A stretch of DNA of 64,000 nt from Flavobacteriaceae bacterium (lineage in GTDB: Bacteria > Bacteroidota > Bacteroidia > Flavobacteriales > Flavobacteriaceae): positions 62,001 to 126,000 of the forward strand of contig PALG01000033.1 of the NCBI GenBank assembly GCA_002707025.1, written 5' to 3'. The stretch's first letter is position 1, and each line of letters starts with the position of its first letter. Position numbers and translations under genes: made by a program. This document shows, one piece after another, positions 24,968 to 34,328 of the stretch. The notes under the pieces were generated by a model, which saw nothing but the letters and a program-made list of their open reading frames with translations, had not been told where the DNA came from and made no database searches.

Positions 24968-26464
24968 ATGTCAGTAAAGTCTTTTGGAGCAAAGCTGTTT
25001 GCTAAAATCATTGTCAACCAAATTAAAAGCTGGTCTTCAAACCCAGTGGAAACCCAACAGAAAGTTTTTGAGGACCTTATTTCCAAAGCCAAAAACACCC
25101 AATTTGGAGAGGATCACAATTTTTCAGAAATAAAAACCCATAAGGATTTTACCCAGAAGGTACCCATAAGAGACTATGAAGAATTGAAACCTTATGTCGA
25201 TACGATGGTCGAAGGAAAAGAAAATATACTATGGCCCGGAAGGCCTTTATATTTTGCAAAAACCTCTGGCACTACTTCTGGGGCAAAGTATATTCCACTT
25301 ACAAAAGATTCCTTACCGTACCATATTCGTGCCGCTAGAAATGCTATTTTATGTTATTTACATGAAACGGGAAATACCAAAGTGGTAGATGGCAAAATGA
25401 TCTTTCTACAGGGAAGCCCTATACTTTCTGAAAAGAACGGTGTTAAATTAGGCAGGTTGTCTGGAATTGTAGCACATTATGTGCCTAAGTACCTTCAGAA
25501 AAATAGGATGCCTTCTTGGGAAACCAATTGTATTGAAGATTGGGAAACGAAAGTAGAGGCCATTGTGGAAGAAACCAAAGGGGAAAACATGACCATTATT
25601 AGCGGTATTCCCTCCTGGGTGCAAATGTATTTTGAGCGGCTTCAGAAACAAACGGGTAAAAAGGTAGGCGAGCTTTTCGAAAACTTCGAACTGTTTATTT
25701 ATGGTGGGGTCAATTTTGAACCCTACCGAAAAAAGTTTGAAAACCTCATAGGTAGATCTGTGGATAGTATCGAACTTTTTCCAGCTTCGGAAGGGTTTTT
25801 TGCTTTTCAGAATGAGCAAAAAGACAAGGGGCTGTTACTCTTGTTAAATTCTGGGATGTTCTATGAATTTGTACGTTCCGAAGATTTTTTCAGTGAAAAC
25901 CCAAAAAGACTTACTATTGGCGAGGTGAAAGTGGGGGTAAATTATGTCATGATTATCTCTTCCAATGCGGGGCTATGGGCATATAACTTGGGGGATACGG
26001 TAATGTTCACATCGGTGCAACCTTACAAATTGATCGTTACCGGAAGGATTAAGCATTTTATATCGGCATTTGGAGAACATGTTATTGGAAAGGAAGTAGA
26101 ACAAGCCATGCAAGAGGCCATGCAAGAATTTGGCTTTTCCATTACAGAGTTTACCGTGGCGCCGCAAACAGAAACCAAAGATGGGCAGCTCCCGTATCAT
26201 GAATGGTTGGTCGAGTTTGAAAATACGCCTAAAAACATGGAAGCAATAGCTTTATTTATGGACCAATCCCTTCAGAAACAAAACAGCTATTATTTCGATC
26301 TAATTGAAGGGAAAGTACTGCAGCCACTTAAGATAACCCCATTACAAGTAGATAGCTTTAAAAAGCATATGAAATCCTTGGGCAAATTGGGTGGCCAGAA
26401 CAAAGTTCCTAGATTATCCAACGATCGAAAAATTGCTAACCACCTCATAAAATTACAAGGATAA
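24968..26464 (+). CDS. GH3-family acyl-adenylate/amino-acid conjugating enzyme
   Basis: A 498-residue protein of the GH3 auxin-responsive family, an ANL-type adenylase branch. Plant members link jasmonate or auxin to amino acids; bacterial substrates are largely unknown. The ATP-binding loop FAKTSGTTSGAKYIPLT lies near residues 96-112. Further family landmarks are the central IFLQGSPIL, the FIYGGVNFEPYRKKFE and ELFPASEGFFAFQ region, and the C-terminal IKHFISAFGEHVIGKEVEQA. It is cytosolic and co-transcribed with the M23 peptidase, two bases upstream. Confidence 0.88.
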   Translation: MSVKSFGAKLFAKIIVNQIKSWSSNPVETQQKVFEDLISKAKNTQFGEDHNFSEIKTHKDFTQKVPIRDYEELKPYVDTMVEGKENILWPGRPLYFAKTSGTTSGAKYIPLTKDSLPYHIRAARNAILCYLHETGNTKVVDGKMIFLQGSPILSEKNGVKLGRLSGIVAHYVPKYLQKNRMPSWETNCIEDWETKVEAIVEETKGENMTIISGIPSWVQMYFERLQKQTGKKVGELFENFELFIYGGVNFEPYRKKFENLIGRSVDSIELFPASEGFFAFQNEQKDKGLLLLLNSGMFYEFVRSEDFFSENPKRLTIGEVKVGVNYVMIISSNAGLWAYNLGDTVMFTSVQPYKLIVTGRIKHFISAFGEHVIGKEVEQAMQEAMQEFGFSITEFTVAPQTETKDGQLPYHEWLVEFENTPKNMEAIALFMDQSLQKQNSYYFDLIEGKVLQPLKITPLQVDSFKKHMKSLGKLGGQNKVPRLSNDRKIANHLIKLQG

Positions 26465-26472
26465 AATAATAC

Positions 26473-26480
26473 TATCTTTG
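26473..26480 (+). promoter_or_regulatory. Predicted -7 element close to the start of the next gene
   Basis: TATCTTTG, an exact TAnnTTTG match only seven bases before the ATG at 26488. If used, the mRNA would have almost no leader. No -33 TTG is evident. Confidence 0.4.
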
Positions 26481-26487
26481 CATCGAA

Positions 26488-28152
26488 ATGGAGAGACTTC
26501 AGCCACATAAAAGAACGAGGGCACAGGAAAGTTCTGGGGCAATAGAGCGTTTGTACATTACCATGCGGCACCTTTTTAATCGTGGTTTTTATAAACCGAT
26601 GGGGATAAGCGGCGAATCCTTACGGGAATCGCTCCTTATCTTAAGACCTGAAATATATGGTTCTATTGCTGAAGAAAAAATTGAGTTACAGGGGCTCTTG
26701 TATGTAATCGACAGGCTTCCCTACGGAATTGAAGAATGTACCTTCATCAATCTTACCAGCGATGAAGGGTATAAAAAGTCTCATTTCAAACCCATCATCC
26801 CATTAAAGCGAAGAAGAAATTGCTACCGTATAGACGAGGAGCAAATGAATATTGAGATTACCCGTGGAAGAAGTGAAATCTATGACATCCTTACACATCT
26901 CACTTTTCTTTATATTGAATCCCATAAAATCATGAAGCAGGTCCTTATCAATGATGAGGGCGAATTAATTCGGGATTGGGAGAAACTGGAAGAGGCCGTA
27001 CTTCATAAAAAAAACTTAACCCAAAAAGACAAAGAAATTGCGTTGACCCATACGGCTAATTTCTTAGGAAGAACTTTTGAAGAGGTAAGTGATATTTACC
27101 CACAATTTTCCTGTAAGGAAGACGAACATCGGTTCCTTAAAATAATTTATTATTTGGGAAAAGGAGCCATTAAAGAAGTCTTGACACAAGAAAAAAGGCT
27201 CATTACTTTCAGTCCCGTGCTGCGCGAACGATTAGGACACCATATTCATGGAGAGCGTTGGGCCATCCGAATAAAAAAAGAGCTACACAAGCGGGGTTGG
27301 CTGGAAAGGCCCTTGCATATTATTAGTGCCAATATGCACAGTGTGATGAACACCTTGTATGCTGAAAAAGCCTTAAGTAGTGCAGATAAAAAAGGAAAGA
27401 GCACGCTTCAAATTTATGAGGCTTTGAGTCAGTCGCAAAACGGAAAACTACGAGACAAGGTAGTTAAGAAGGCTCAGCAAGAAGGAATGGTTTATCTTGC
27501 CGATGAGAGTGGCACCAATATCGATATTCAACTTTTTGACATTGAAGCCTTGCCATTGGTTCCCGAAGAAGTGGAAAAACCCATTATTTTGGTAATGGAT
27601 TATGCGTTTGGGGAACAAGCTTATGAAACCATGGACGAATTGCTGAAGCCATTTAAAGAAAATGGTAATACACATTATTTGAATGTAAAATCCATCTCTA
27701 TCATGGGTAAAGCGGGGATTTTAGAAGGCGGAAAAGGCGATATCATGATTCCTTCTTCCCATATTTTTGAAGGAACGGCAGATAATTATCCCTTTAAAAA
27801 CAAATTGAAGCGAAGTCATTTCCCGGAAGGTGTAAATACCTACAAAGGGGCGATGATAAGTGTTTTGGGAACTTCCCTTCAGAATAAGGATATTTTGAAG
27901 TTTTTCCATGATTCGACCTGGAATGTGATCGGGTTGGAAATGGAAGGTGCGCATTACCAAAAAGCAATCCAATCGGCTTCCAAAATACGTGGGAGCATTA
28001 GCGCCAGTGTAGAGGTGCGTTATGCGTATTATGCCTCAGACAACCCTTTGGAGACAGGAAGTACTTTAGCCTCAGGTGGTCTTGGAACGACAGGGGTAAG
28101 GCCTACTTATTTAATTACAGAAAAGATTTTAGAACAAATACTTAAACCATAA
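26488..28152 (+). CDS. DUF6909-like protein with nucleoside-phosphorylase-like C-terminus
   Basis: A 554-residue cytosolic protein common in Bacteroidota; I recall the name DUF6909 but cannot check it. The N-terminal half is helical (SSGAIERLYITMRHLFNRGFY, then the DRLPYGIEEC stretch). The C-terminal part, from about residue 365, reads like a purine nucleoside phosphorylase or MTA/SAH nucleosidase: IILVMDYAFGEQAYETM, SIMGKAGILEGGKGDIMIPSSH (compare the family's AGGL...GD), ISVLGTSLQNKDI, and GLEMEGAHYQKAI near 480-492 with the usual catalytic EME. Activity and substrate are unknown. It follows the GH3 gene by 23 bases. Confidence 0.7.
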   Translation: MERLQPHKRTRAQESSGAIERLYITMRHLFNRGFYKPMGISGESLRESLLILRPEIYGSIAEEKIELQGLLYVIDRLPYGIEECTFINLTSDEGYKKSHFKPIIPLKRRRNCYRIDEEQMNIEITRGRSEIYDILTHLTFLYIESHKIMKQVLINDEGELIRDWEKLEEAVLHKKNLTQKDKEIALTHTANFLGRTFEEVSDIYPQFSCKEDEHRFLKIIYYLGKGAIKEVLTQEKRLITFSPVLRERLGHHIHGERWAIRIKKELHKRGWLERPLHIISANMHSVMNTLYAEKALSSADKKGKSTLQIYEALSQSQNGKLRDKVVKKAQQEGMVYLADESGTNIDIQLFDIEALPLVPEEVEKPIILVMDYAFGEQAYETMDELLKPFKENGNTHYLNVKSISIMGKAGILEGGKGDIMIPSSHIFEGTADNYPFKNKLKRSHFPEGVNTYKGAMISVLGTSLQNKDILKFFHDSTWNVIGLEMEGAHYQKAIQSASKIRGSISASVEVRYAYYASDNPLETGSTLASGGLGTTGVRPTYLITEKILEQILKP

Positions 28153-28156
28153 AGTT

Positions 28157-29173
28157 TTGAACAAAAAGAAAGTATTAGTAACCGGAGGAGCGGGATTTAT
28201 AGGCTCTAATTATGTAGATTATATCTTGGAAAACTTCGATGATGAAGTGGTGGTTTTGGATAAGCTTACCTATGCAGGAGACCTTAAAAACCTTGAAAAT
28301 GCTTCAAAAAGTGCCAAGTACCAATTTGTGGAAGGGGATATTTGTGATGCGGGTTTATTGGAACAGCTATTTCAGAAACATCAATTTCAACAAGTGGTTC
28401 ATTTTGCGGCAGAATCTCATGTGGATAACTCCATTACGGGTCCTTCCGCTTTTATTGAAACGAATATTGTCGGCACGTTTCAGCTGCTTCAGGCTGCTTA
28501 TAAATTGTGGATGGATGGGCCCAACCAGTTAAAAGAGGGCTTTAAAGAGGCTCGATTTTTACATGTATCCACCGATGAGGTATACGGAACTCTTGGCGAG
28601 ACAGGGCTTTTCACGGAAACCACATCTTATGCGCCTAATAGTCCTTACAGCGCATCTAAAGCATCTTCCGATTTTATCGTGAGAAGTTATTTCCATACCT
28701 ATGCGTTGCCTGTAGTGACCACCAATTGCTCTAACAATTATGGACCTAATCAGCATAAAGAAAAATTGATCCCAACAATCATTAGAAAAGCTATCTCTGG
28801 AGCGCCTATCCCAATTTATGGGGACGGACAAAACATCAGGGATTGGCTGTATGTAAGGGATCATTGTACCGGAATAAAATTAGCCTTGGACAAAGGCCGA
28901 TTGGGGGAAACCTATAACATTGGAGGACGAAACGAACGTAAAAACCTGTACATCGCTCACACCATATGTGACCTCTTGGACGACTTAAAACCGCAGGAAA
29001 AATCGTATAAAGAGCAAATTACTTTTGTGACCGATCGTCCAGGACACGATTTTAGATATGCAATCGATGCTTCCAAGCTTGAGAATGAATTAGGCTGGAA
29101 GGCAGCAGAAACTTTTGAAACAGGAATTCACAAAACCGTAGCTTGGTATTTAGAAAACTCAGATAGATTATGA
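28157..29173 (+). CDS. rfbB: dTDP-glucose 4,6-dehydratase
   Basis: Second step of dTDP-L-rhamnose synthesis, forming dTDP-4-keto-6-deoxyglucose. The 338-residue SDR has [19 protein letters not shown] (NAD-binding), [11 protein letters not shown], the active-site [10 protein letters not shown] (YxxxK) and [14 protein letters not shown]. It starts at TTG; no ATG exists between the upstream stop and this codon. It opens the polysaccharide locus and overlaps rfbA by four bases. Confidence 0.96.
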   Translation: MNKKKVLVTGGAGFIGSNYVDYILENFDDEVVVLDKLTYAGDLKNLENASKSAKYQFVEGDICDAGLLEQLFQKHQFQQVVHFAAESHVDNSITGPSAFIETNIVGTFQLLQAAYKLWMDGPNQLKEGFKEARFLHVSTDEVYGTLGETGLFTETTSYAPNSPYSASKASSDFIVRSYFHTYALPVVTTNCSNNYGPNQHKEKLIPTIIRKAISGAPIPIYGDGQNIRDWLYVRDHCTGIKLALDKGRLGETYNIGGRNERKNLYIAHTICDLLDDLKPQEKSYKEQITFVTDRPGHDFRYAIDASKLENELGWKAAETFETGIHKTVAWYLENSDRL

Positions 29174-30027
29174 AAGGAATTATATTAGCAGGAGGCTCAG
29201 GAACAAGACTACACCCATTAACCCTAGCGGTAAGCAAACAGTTAATGCCGGTGTATGACAAGCCCATGATTTACTATCCGCTTTCCACCTTAATGTATTC
29301 AGGAATACGCGAAATCCTTATTATTTCAACCCTGGAAGACTTGCCTTTATTTGAAAAGTTGTTGGGCGACGGAAGTAAATATGGATGCGACTTTCAATAT
29401 GCCGTTCAGGAAAATCCCAACGGATTGGCGGAAGCCTTTATTATTGGAAAAGATTTTATTGGGGATGATAAAGTGGCCTTAATTTTGGGCGACAATATTT
29501 TTTATGGCTCAGGACTGAAGGAATTGCTTCAAGCGAACAATGATCCCGATGGTGGTATCATTTATGCCTATCATGTACACGATCCCGAAAGGTACGGTGT
29601 GGTAGAGTTTGATAAGGAAGGGAAAGCCCTTTCTATCGAAGAAAAACCCAAAAGCCCAAAAAGCAATTATGCGGTACCCGGAATTTATTTTTACGATAAT
29701 TCTGTTGTTGAAATAGCTGAAAACATAGAACCAAGTGCCCGTGGGGAATTGGAAATTACCGATGTCAATAACGTGTATTTAAAAAAGGGGAAGCTTAGTG
29801 TGAGTAAATTGGATAAAGGAACTGCTTGGCTCGATACAGGAACTTTTGCTTCCTTAATGCAAGCCGCACAATTTGTAGAAGTCATTGAAGAAAGACAGGG
29901 CTTAAAAATTGGAGCCATTGAAGAAGCCGCGTATGAGATGGGATATATTTCCAAAGCAGAATTAATAGCTTTAGCAGAACCGTTGTTGAAGAGTGGCTAC
30001 GGAAAACACTTATTAAGCCTAGATTAA
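29170..30027 (+). CDS. rfbA: Glucose-1-phosphate thymidylyltransferase
   Basis: First step of dTDP-L-rhamnose synthesis: dTTP plus glucose 1-phosphate gives dTDP-glucose. The 285-residue product has [22 protein letters not shown] (nucleotide loop), [26 protein letters not shown], and the [13 protein letters not shown] segment. Length is standard. It overlaps rfbB by four bases (ATGA) and rfbC begins two bases after its stop. Confidence 0.97.
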   Translation: MKGIILAGGSGTRLHPLTLAVSKQLMPVYDKPMIYYPLSTLMYSGIREILIISTLEDLPLFEKLLGDGSKYGCDFQYAVQENPNGLAEAFIIGKDFIGDDKVALILGDNIFYGSGLKELLQANNDPDGGIIYAYHVHDPERYGVVEFDKEGKALSIEEKPKSPKSNYAVPGIYFYDNSVVEIAENIEPSARGELEITDVNNVYLKKGKLSVSKLDKGTAWLDTGTFASLMQAAQFVEVIEERQGLKIGAIEEAAYEMGYISKAELIALAEPLLKSGYGKHLLSLD

Positions 30028-30028
30028 T

Positions 30029-30574
30029 ATGGAACTTGTACAATCTCCTTTAGTAGACTGCTTTTACCTAAAGCCAGCTATTTTTAAGGATAAGCGCGGG
30101 GTATTCTCTGAAACCTTCAATGAAAAGACCTTTAAGGAGGTTACAGGACGGGACATCACATTTGTTCAGGACAACCAATCAAAATCCAGCAAGGGCGTAC
30201 TCCGGGGGCTTCACTTTCAAACGGGTGAAATGGCCCAAGCCAAATTGGTACGGGTCGCTTACGGAAGGGTCATCGATATCGTAGTCGATGTGCGTAAGGA
30301 CTCTCCCAGTTTTGGAAAATCCTTTGCCATCGAATTAACCGGCGATAATGGGTATCAACTTTTTGTCCCACGGGGGTTTGCTCATGGTTTTGTTACCCTT
30401 TCTGAAGCCTCTATTTTTTGCTATAAATGCGATAACTTTTACGACAAAGCTTCCGAAAGCGGAATTATCTACAACGACGCAACCTTAGCCTTGGATTGGC
30501 ATCTTCCCGAAGAAGATTTAATCGTTTCAGAAAAAGACTTGGAACTGCCCTCATTTAAGGAAGCTACTTCATGA
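30029..30574 (+). CDS. rfbC: dTDP-4-dehydrorhamnose 3,5-epimerase
   Basis: Epimerises the C3 and C5 positions of dTDP-4-keto-6-deoxyglucose. The 181-residue cupin protein has VFSETFNEKTF, FVQDNQSKSSKGVLRGLHFQ (catalytic His in RGLHFQ), RVAYGRVIDIVVDVRKDSPSFGK and the FVPRGFAHGFVTLSE motif. Length is standard. It overlaps rfbD by four bases. Confidence 0.96.
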   Translation: MELVQSPLVDCFYLKPAIFKDKRGVFSETFNEKTFKEVTGRDITFVQDNQSKSSKGVLRGLHFQTGEMAQAKLVRVAYGRVIDIVVDVRKDSPSFGKSFAIELTGDNGYQLFVPRGFAHGFVTLSEASIFCYKCDNFYDKASESGIIYNDATLALDWHLPEEDLIVSEKDLELPSFKEATS

Positions 30575-31431
30575 AAAAAATACTGGTTACAGGCGCCAAT
30601 GGTCAATTGGGAAAATGCCTTCGGGATGCCGAAGCAGCATATCCTAATTTTAAAATGACATTTGTAAGCAGGGAAGCGTTGGATATTAACCATTTTGAGG
30701 AGGTAACTTCTTTTTTCAACTCACAGGAGTTTGATTATTGTATTAATGCTGCCGCTTACACAAATGTGGATGGGGCGGAGAATGATAAGGAAAATGCTTT
30801 TTTGGCCAATGCTGAAGCCGTAAAGAATTTGGCCCTCATCTGTGAGCGAAAAAATATCGTGTTGCTGCATGTCTCAACAGATTATGTTTTCGACGGTACA
30901 AAAAGAACCCCCTATGAAGAGAGTGACCCAACAGGGCCCATCAATGTATACGGCGCCTCAAAGCTAAAAGGAGAGCAATACATTCAAGCCTTGATGGAAC
31001 GCTATTTTATTGTTCGTACCTCTTGGGTGTACTCGCAGTACGGCCACAATTTTCTAAAATCGATTTTACGTTTTTGTGAAACGAAGGATGCCCTAACCAT
31101 CACCACGGAACAGGTGGGCTGTCCTACCAATGCCAATGATTTAGCAAGGGCACTCTTACAGATCATCGCTTCAGGGGAAACCGCTTATGGTATTTATCAT
31201 TTTAGCAATGGAGGTGAAATTACGTGGTATGATTTTGCCAAGCAGATTGTGGCTACTTCCGAATTTTCAGAAAAGGTAAAAGTTGAAAAAATAAATAAAT
31301 ATCCTACTTTTGCCGAGAGACCCTTGTATAGCGTTTTAAACAACCATAAAATAAACCAAGCTTTTGGCATTCAGCAAATAAACTGGAAAGAAAGCTTGAA
31401 AAACGTAATGGCGATAAGCCTTAATTCCTAA
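30571..31431 (+). CDS. rfbD: dTDP-4-dehydrorhamnose reductase
   Basis: Reduces dTDP-4-keto-L-rhamnose to dTDP-L-rhamnose, completing the pathway. The 286-residue SDR begins with KKILVTGANGQLGKCLRDAE, has NAAAYTNVDGAEND, HVSTDYVFDG, the catalytic YGASKLKGEQ and VRTSWVYSQYGHNFLKSI. Gene order in this window is rfbBACD. A chain-length-determinant gene follows after ten bases. Confidence 0.95.
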   Translation: MKKILVTGANGQLGKCLRDAEAAYPNFKMTFVSREALDINHFEEVTSFFNSQEFDYCINAAAYTNVDGAENDKENAFLANAEAVKNLALICERKNIVLLHVSTDYVFDGTKRTPYEESDPTGPINVYGASKLKGEQYIQALMERYFIVRTSWVYSQYGHNFLKSILRFCETKDALTITTEQVGCPTNANDLARALLQIIASGETAYGIYHFSNGGEITWYDFAKQIVATSEFSEKVKVEKINKYPTFAERPLYSVLNNHKINQAFGIQQINWKESLKNVMAISLNS

Positions 31432-31441
31432 TTTGTAGCCT

Positions 31442-32413
31442 ATGGCAACGAAAGAACAAGAAGAGATAGACTTATTATTTTTTATAAAAAAAATCAACCA
31501 ATTCTTTAAAAGAGTCGCTAGGGCACTTTTTGATGCCTTAGGCTTTATCCGAAGAAACTGGATCATTATTCTTGTTTTAATACTCGCAGGGGTTGGCTAC
31601 GGTTATTACGTACAATCCAATACCAGTCCTTCCCAAAAAGCGAAGGTCCTTTTACGTATCAATTTCGACTCTGTAAATTATGTGTACAGTCTTGTGGAAA
31701 ACCTTAATGAAAACATTAAGGACGGAACACTTGTAGTGGAAGATAAGGAGCTCAATAAGGTAAAAGCACTGGAATTAAAACCCATTATAAACTTTCGGGA
31801 TATCCTTGAAAAATACGATGAAAACGATCGTAGATTGGATATTTTGCTTCGGAATATCGATTACGAATTTGAAGATGATGATGAATTCTCACAGCTGCCG
31901 GAAACTTTCAGAAGCGAATACAAATACCACTTTTTGAATGTGGTAGTTTCAGGCAACGCAACCGAAGCCACCTTAACTGCATTGATCAATTTTATTAATA
32001 GCAATGAAGTGTTGCAGGAAATCAAAGCGGTTTCAGTAGAAAGTATTGAAGATCGAATTGAATCCAACGAAGAAACCATTGCGCAAATCAATGAAGTTCT
32101 TGAAAAATACAAAGTTGACGACAATCGCCCTGGCACTTCTTCTACCCAATTGTATGTGGTAGACAACTTTGATATTGCCGATATTTTCGAGTCTAAGATG
32201 ACCCTTCAAAAGGAAATGGAAGGATTAAGAAGGGATTTGGTTTTTTCCAAAGACGTGGTAGTCAATGTGAATAAACCACAGCTGTATAGAAACCTAGGAA
32301 TTACTAGCAACAAAATGGTGTTCTACCCGGTACTGTTCTTATTTGTTTTCTTTTTACTAGCGCTTCTTAGAACTTTCTACTTTTCCCTAAAGAGAATTGC
32401 CGAAGAGGAGTAG
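31442..32413 (+). CDS. Wzz-like polysaccharide chain-length protein
   Basis: A 323-residue inner-membrane protein with one helix at about 38-58 (RRNWIIILVLILAGVGYGYYV), a large periplasmic, coiled-coil-containing part (about 60-285), and a second helix near 288-310 (FYPVLFLFVFFLLALLRTFYF). This two-helix hairpin with a central periplasmic domain is the Wzz/polysaccharide co-polymerase plan. It has no fused tyrosine kinase and lacks a strong Wzz motif, so the call rests on topology plus place between rfbD and the flippase. Confidence 0.7.
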   Translation: MATKEQEEIDLLFFIKKINQFFKRVARALFDALGFIRRNWIIILVLILAGVGYGYYVQSNTSPSQKAKVLLRINFDSVNYVYSLVENLNENIKDGTLVVEDKELNKVKALELKPIINFRDILEKYDENDRRLDILLRNIDYEFEDDDEFSQLPETFRSEYKYHFLNVVVSGNATEATLTALINFINSNEVLQEIKAVSVESIEDRIESNEETIAQINEVLEKYKVDDNRPGTSSTQLYVVDNFDIADIFESKMTLQKEMEGLRRDLVFSKDVVVNVNKPQLYRNLGITSNKMVFYPVLFLFVFFLLALLRTFYFSLKRIAEEE

Positions 32414-32481
32414 TTATTGAAACTTCATATAACGGTTGTCTCATGCCTAGCAAAAAGCTTTCCGTGAATAATTTTGACACC

Positions 32482-32489
32482 TAAATTTG
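32482..32489 (+). promoter_or_regulatory. Possible internal -7 element before the flippase gene
   Basis: TAAATTTG, an exact TAnnTTTG match seven bases before the TTG start of the flippase gene, inside the only spacer over 80 bases in this part of the locus (32414-32496). No firm -33 element; a TTTC lies about 20 bases upstream. Confidence 0.4.
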
Positions 32490-32496
32490 AATAACC

Positions 32497-33780
32497 TTGT
32501 TTAAAAAAGCCACACATCAACTTCTAAAAAAGGCAGGAGTGGTGTTTATGTTCCGTATTGCGGGAATGGTGATTTCCTATTTAGCCATTCTTTTTATAAG
32601 CAATTATTATGGAGCAGAGGTTTACGGTAGGTTTTCCTTAGCGCAAACACTGCTGCAGTTTTCGGTGGTTATCTTTTCATTGGGAATAGAAACTTTGGGG
32701 GTCAAGCTTACGGCCGATCTACGGTTTTTTTCTGAAGGAAAACCCCTCAATAACTATTTGGCGAATTCCCTGTGGGTATTATTGCTCTCCGCCATTTTTG
32801 GAGCGGTACTGTTTTGGGTGTTTAAAAAACCGTTGGCGGTTATGGTCTTTAAGGATGAAGGACTATTGCCCTATTTTAACTACTTGGCTATATTTTTTGT
32901 CACTCTTATTTTTCACAATTATTTTTCAGAGTTTTTACGCGGAAAACATCAGTTTTTACGCTACGGACTGTTCAAATACTTTTTACCGCCTTTTATTTTT
33001 TTAATTCTGATGTGGGTATTTCAAGAAACTACTTTTTCAGAAAGTGGAATTTTCTTGTCCTACATATTGGGCTTTGGACTTTTGGTAGTGCCGTTGCTTT
33101 TTATCTTTCCTTTCAAACATTTAAAAACAGAAGCGCCTTATTCTAAAGGGATGTTGTTAAGAGCATCGTACCCCATGATGTTTAGCGCCGCCTTTATGTT
33201 TCTCTCCAATTGGACCGATGTCTTTATGTTGGGCGCCATGGTTTCAAAGCAAGAAGTAGGCATCTATAATGCCGCATACAAATTGGCTATTTTGGCGCTT
33301 ATCGTTATCAATGCAGTAAACACCATATTAGCTCCTAAAATCTCTCAGTTATACAGTGCCAATAAGTTGAAAGCTGTTCAAGCTGAAGTTCAACATGCTA
33401 CCAAGCTCATTACCTACTTAACGGCTCCTATTGTTTTGGTATTGATTGTTTTTAGGGAACCCCTATTGGAATTATTTGGAGCAGGCTTTTCTGAAGGGAA
33501 AACGGCATTGGTAATTATTGCTGTCGGACTCTTATTTAATGCGCTCTCCGGAAGTGTAGGGCAAGTGTTGAACATGACGCAGCATCAAGAGGCCCTTAAA
33601 AAATATACGATTGTAAGTGTTGTTGTCAACATTGTGCTTAATTTTATACTCATAAAGCAAATGGGGTTTGTTGGAGCCGCTTATGCCAGCTTGGTTTCCA
33701 ATGTGGTTTTAAACACGCTTTGCTTATACCGTATTAAGAAAGAATTTGGATTTTATGCCTTTTTTAAACCGTGGAAATAA
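32497..33780 (+). CDS. wzx: Wzx-like oligosaccharide flippase
   Basis: Moves undecaprenyl-linked repeat units across the inner membrane. The 427-residue product has about twelve hydrophobic segments and the MOP/PST features FRIAGMVISYLAILFISNYYGAEVYGRFSLAQTLL near the N-terminus, SNWTDVFMLGAMVSKQEVGIYNAAYKLA in the middle, and late GFVGAAYASLVSNVVLNTLCLYRIK. The start is TTG. The hexapeptide acyltransferase start overlaps its stop (TAATG). Confidence 0.88.
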   Translation: MFKKATHQLLKKAGVVFMFRIAGMVISYLAILFISNYYGAEVYGRFSLAQTLLQFSVVIFSLGIETLGVKLTADLRFFSEGKPLNNYLANSLWVLLLSAIFGAVLFWVFKKPLAVMVFKDEGLLPYFNYLAIFFVTLIFHNYFSEFLRGKHQFLRYGLFKYFLPPFIFLILMWVFQETTFSESGIFLSYILGFGLLVVPLLFIFPFKHLKTEAPYSKGMLLRASYPMMFSAAFMFLSNWTDVFMLGAMVSKQEVGIYNAAYKLAILALIVINAVNTILAPKISQLYSANKLKAVQAEVQHATKLITYLTAPIVLVLIVFREPLLELFGAGFSEGKTALVIIAVGLLFNALSGSVGQVLNMTQHQEALKKYTIVSVVVNIVLNFILIKQMGFVGAAYASLVSNVVLNTLCLYRIKKEFGFYAFFKPWK

Positions 33781-34328
33781 TGTTTAATGCCTACCGAAAA
33801 ATAAAAGACCGAGTGATTACCTTGCTTCAAAGGATTCGGTATGCTGGGATCTTAGAGGTTCACGGAAAGGTTAAAATAGACAAAAGGGTGTCTCTTAGCC
33901 CCTTCCGCGGAAAAAAGCGAACCCTTAAAGTAGTTTTGCATCAAAACACTCATTTAAAGCATGATTGCATCATCCAGGGCACGGGAACCTTTTCTTTGGG
34001 AGAAAACTCGTATATAAGCTCCTATTGCGTTATAGGAGTAAATGAAAGCATCCAAATAGGAAAAAATGTAATGATTGCCAATGCGGTGTCCATTCGGGAT
34101 ACCGATCATCTTTTTGACGACATTTCGCTTCCTATGAATCAGCAAGGCTATCGTACCCGGCCAGTAGTCATAAAAGACAATGTCTGGATTGGTCACGGAG
34201 TGGTCATAACCAAAGGAGTCACTATAGAAGAAGGGGCTATTATTGCAGCCAATGCCGTGGTTACAAAGGATGTGCCCAAAAACACAATTGTGGGGGGTGT
34301 TCCCGCTAAAATTATAAGAGAACGATGA
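33780..34328 (+). CDS. Left-handed beta-helix acyltransferase (hexapeptide family)
   Basis: A 182-residue cytosolic enzyme likely to O-acetylate (or otherwise acylate) a sugar. I use the ATG at 33780, which overlaps the upstream stop (TAATG), rather than the in-frame GTG at 33771. Hexapeptide repeats run through the protein (SYISSYCVIGVNESIQIGKNVMIAN; DNVWIGHGVVITKGVTIEEGAIIAANAVVTKDV) and it ends GGVPAKIIRER. VSIRDTDHLFDD is the active-site region of the CysE/LacA type with the catalytic His. It overlaps the sulfotransferase gene by four bases. Confidence 0.87.
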   Translation: MFNAYRKIKDRVITLLQRIRYAGILEVHGKVKIDKRVSLSPFRGKKRTLKVVLHQNTHLKHDCIIQGTGTFSLGENSYISSYCVIGVNESIQIGKNVMIANAVSIRDTDHLFDDISLPMNQQGYRTRPVVIKDNVWIGHGVVITKGVTIEEGAIIAANAVVTKDVPKNTIVGGVPAKIIRER

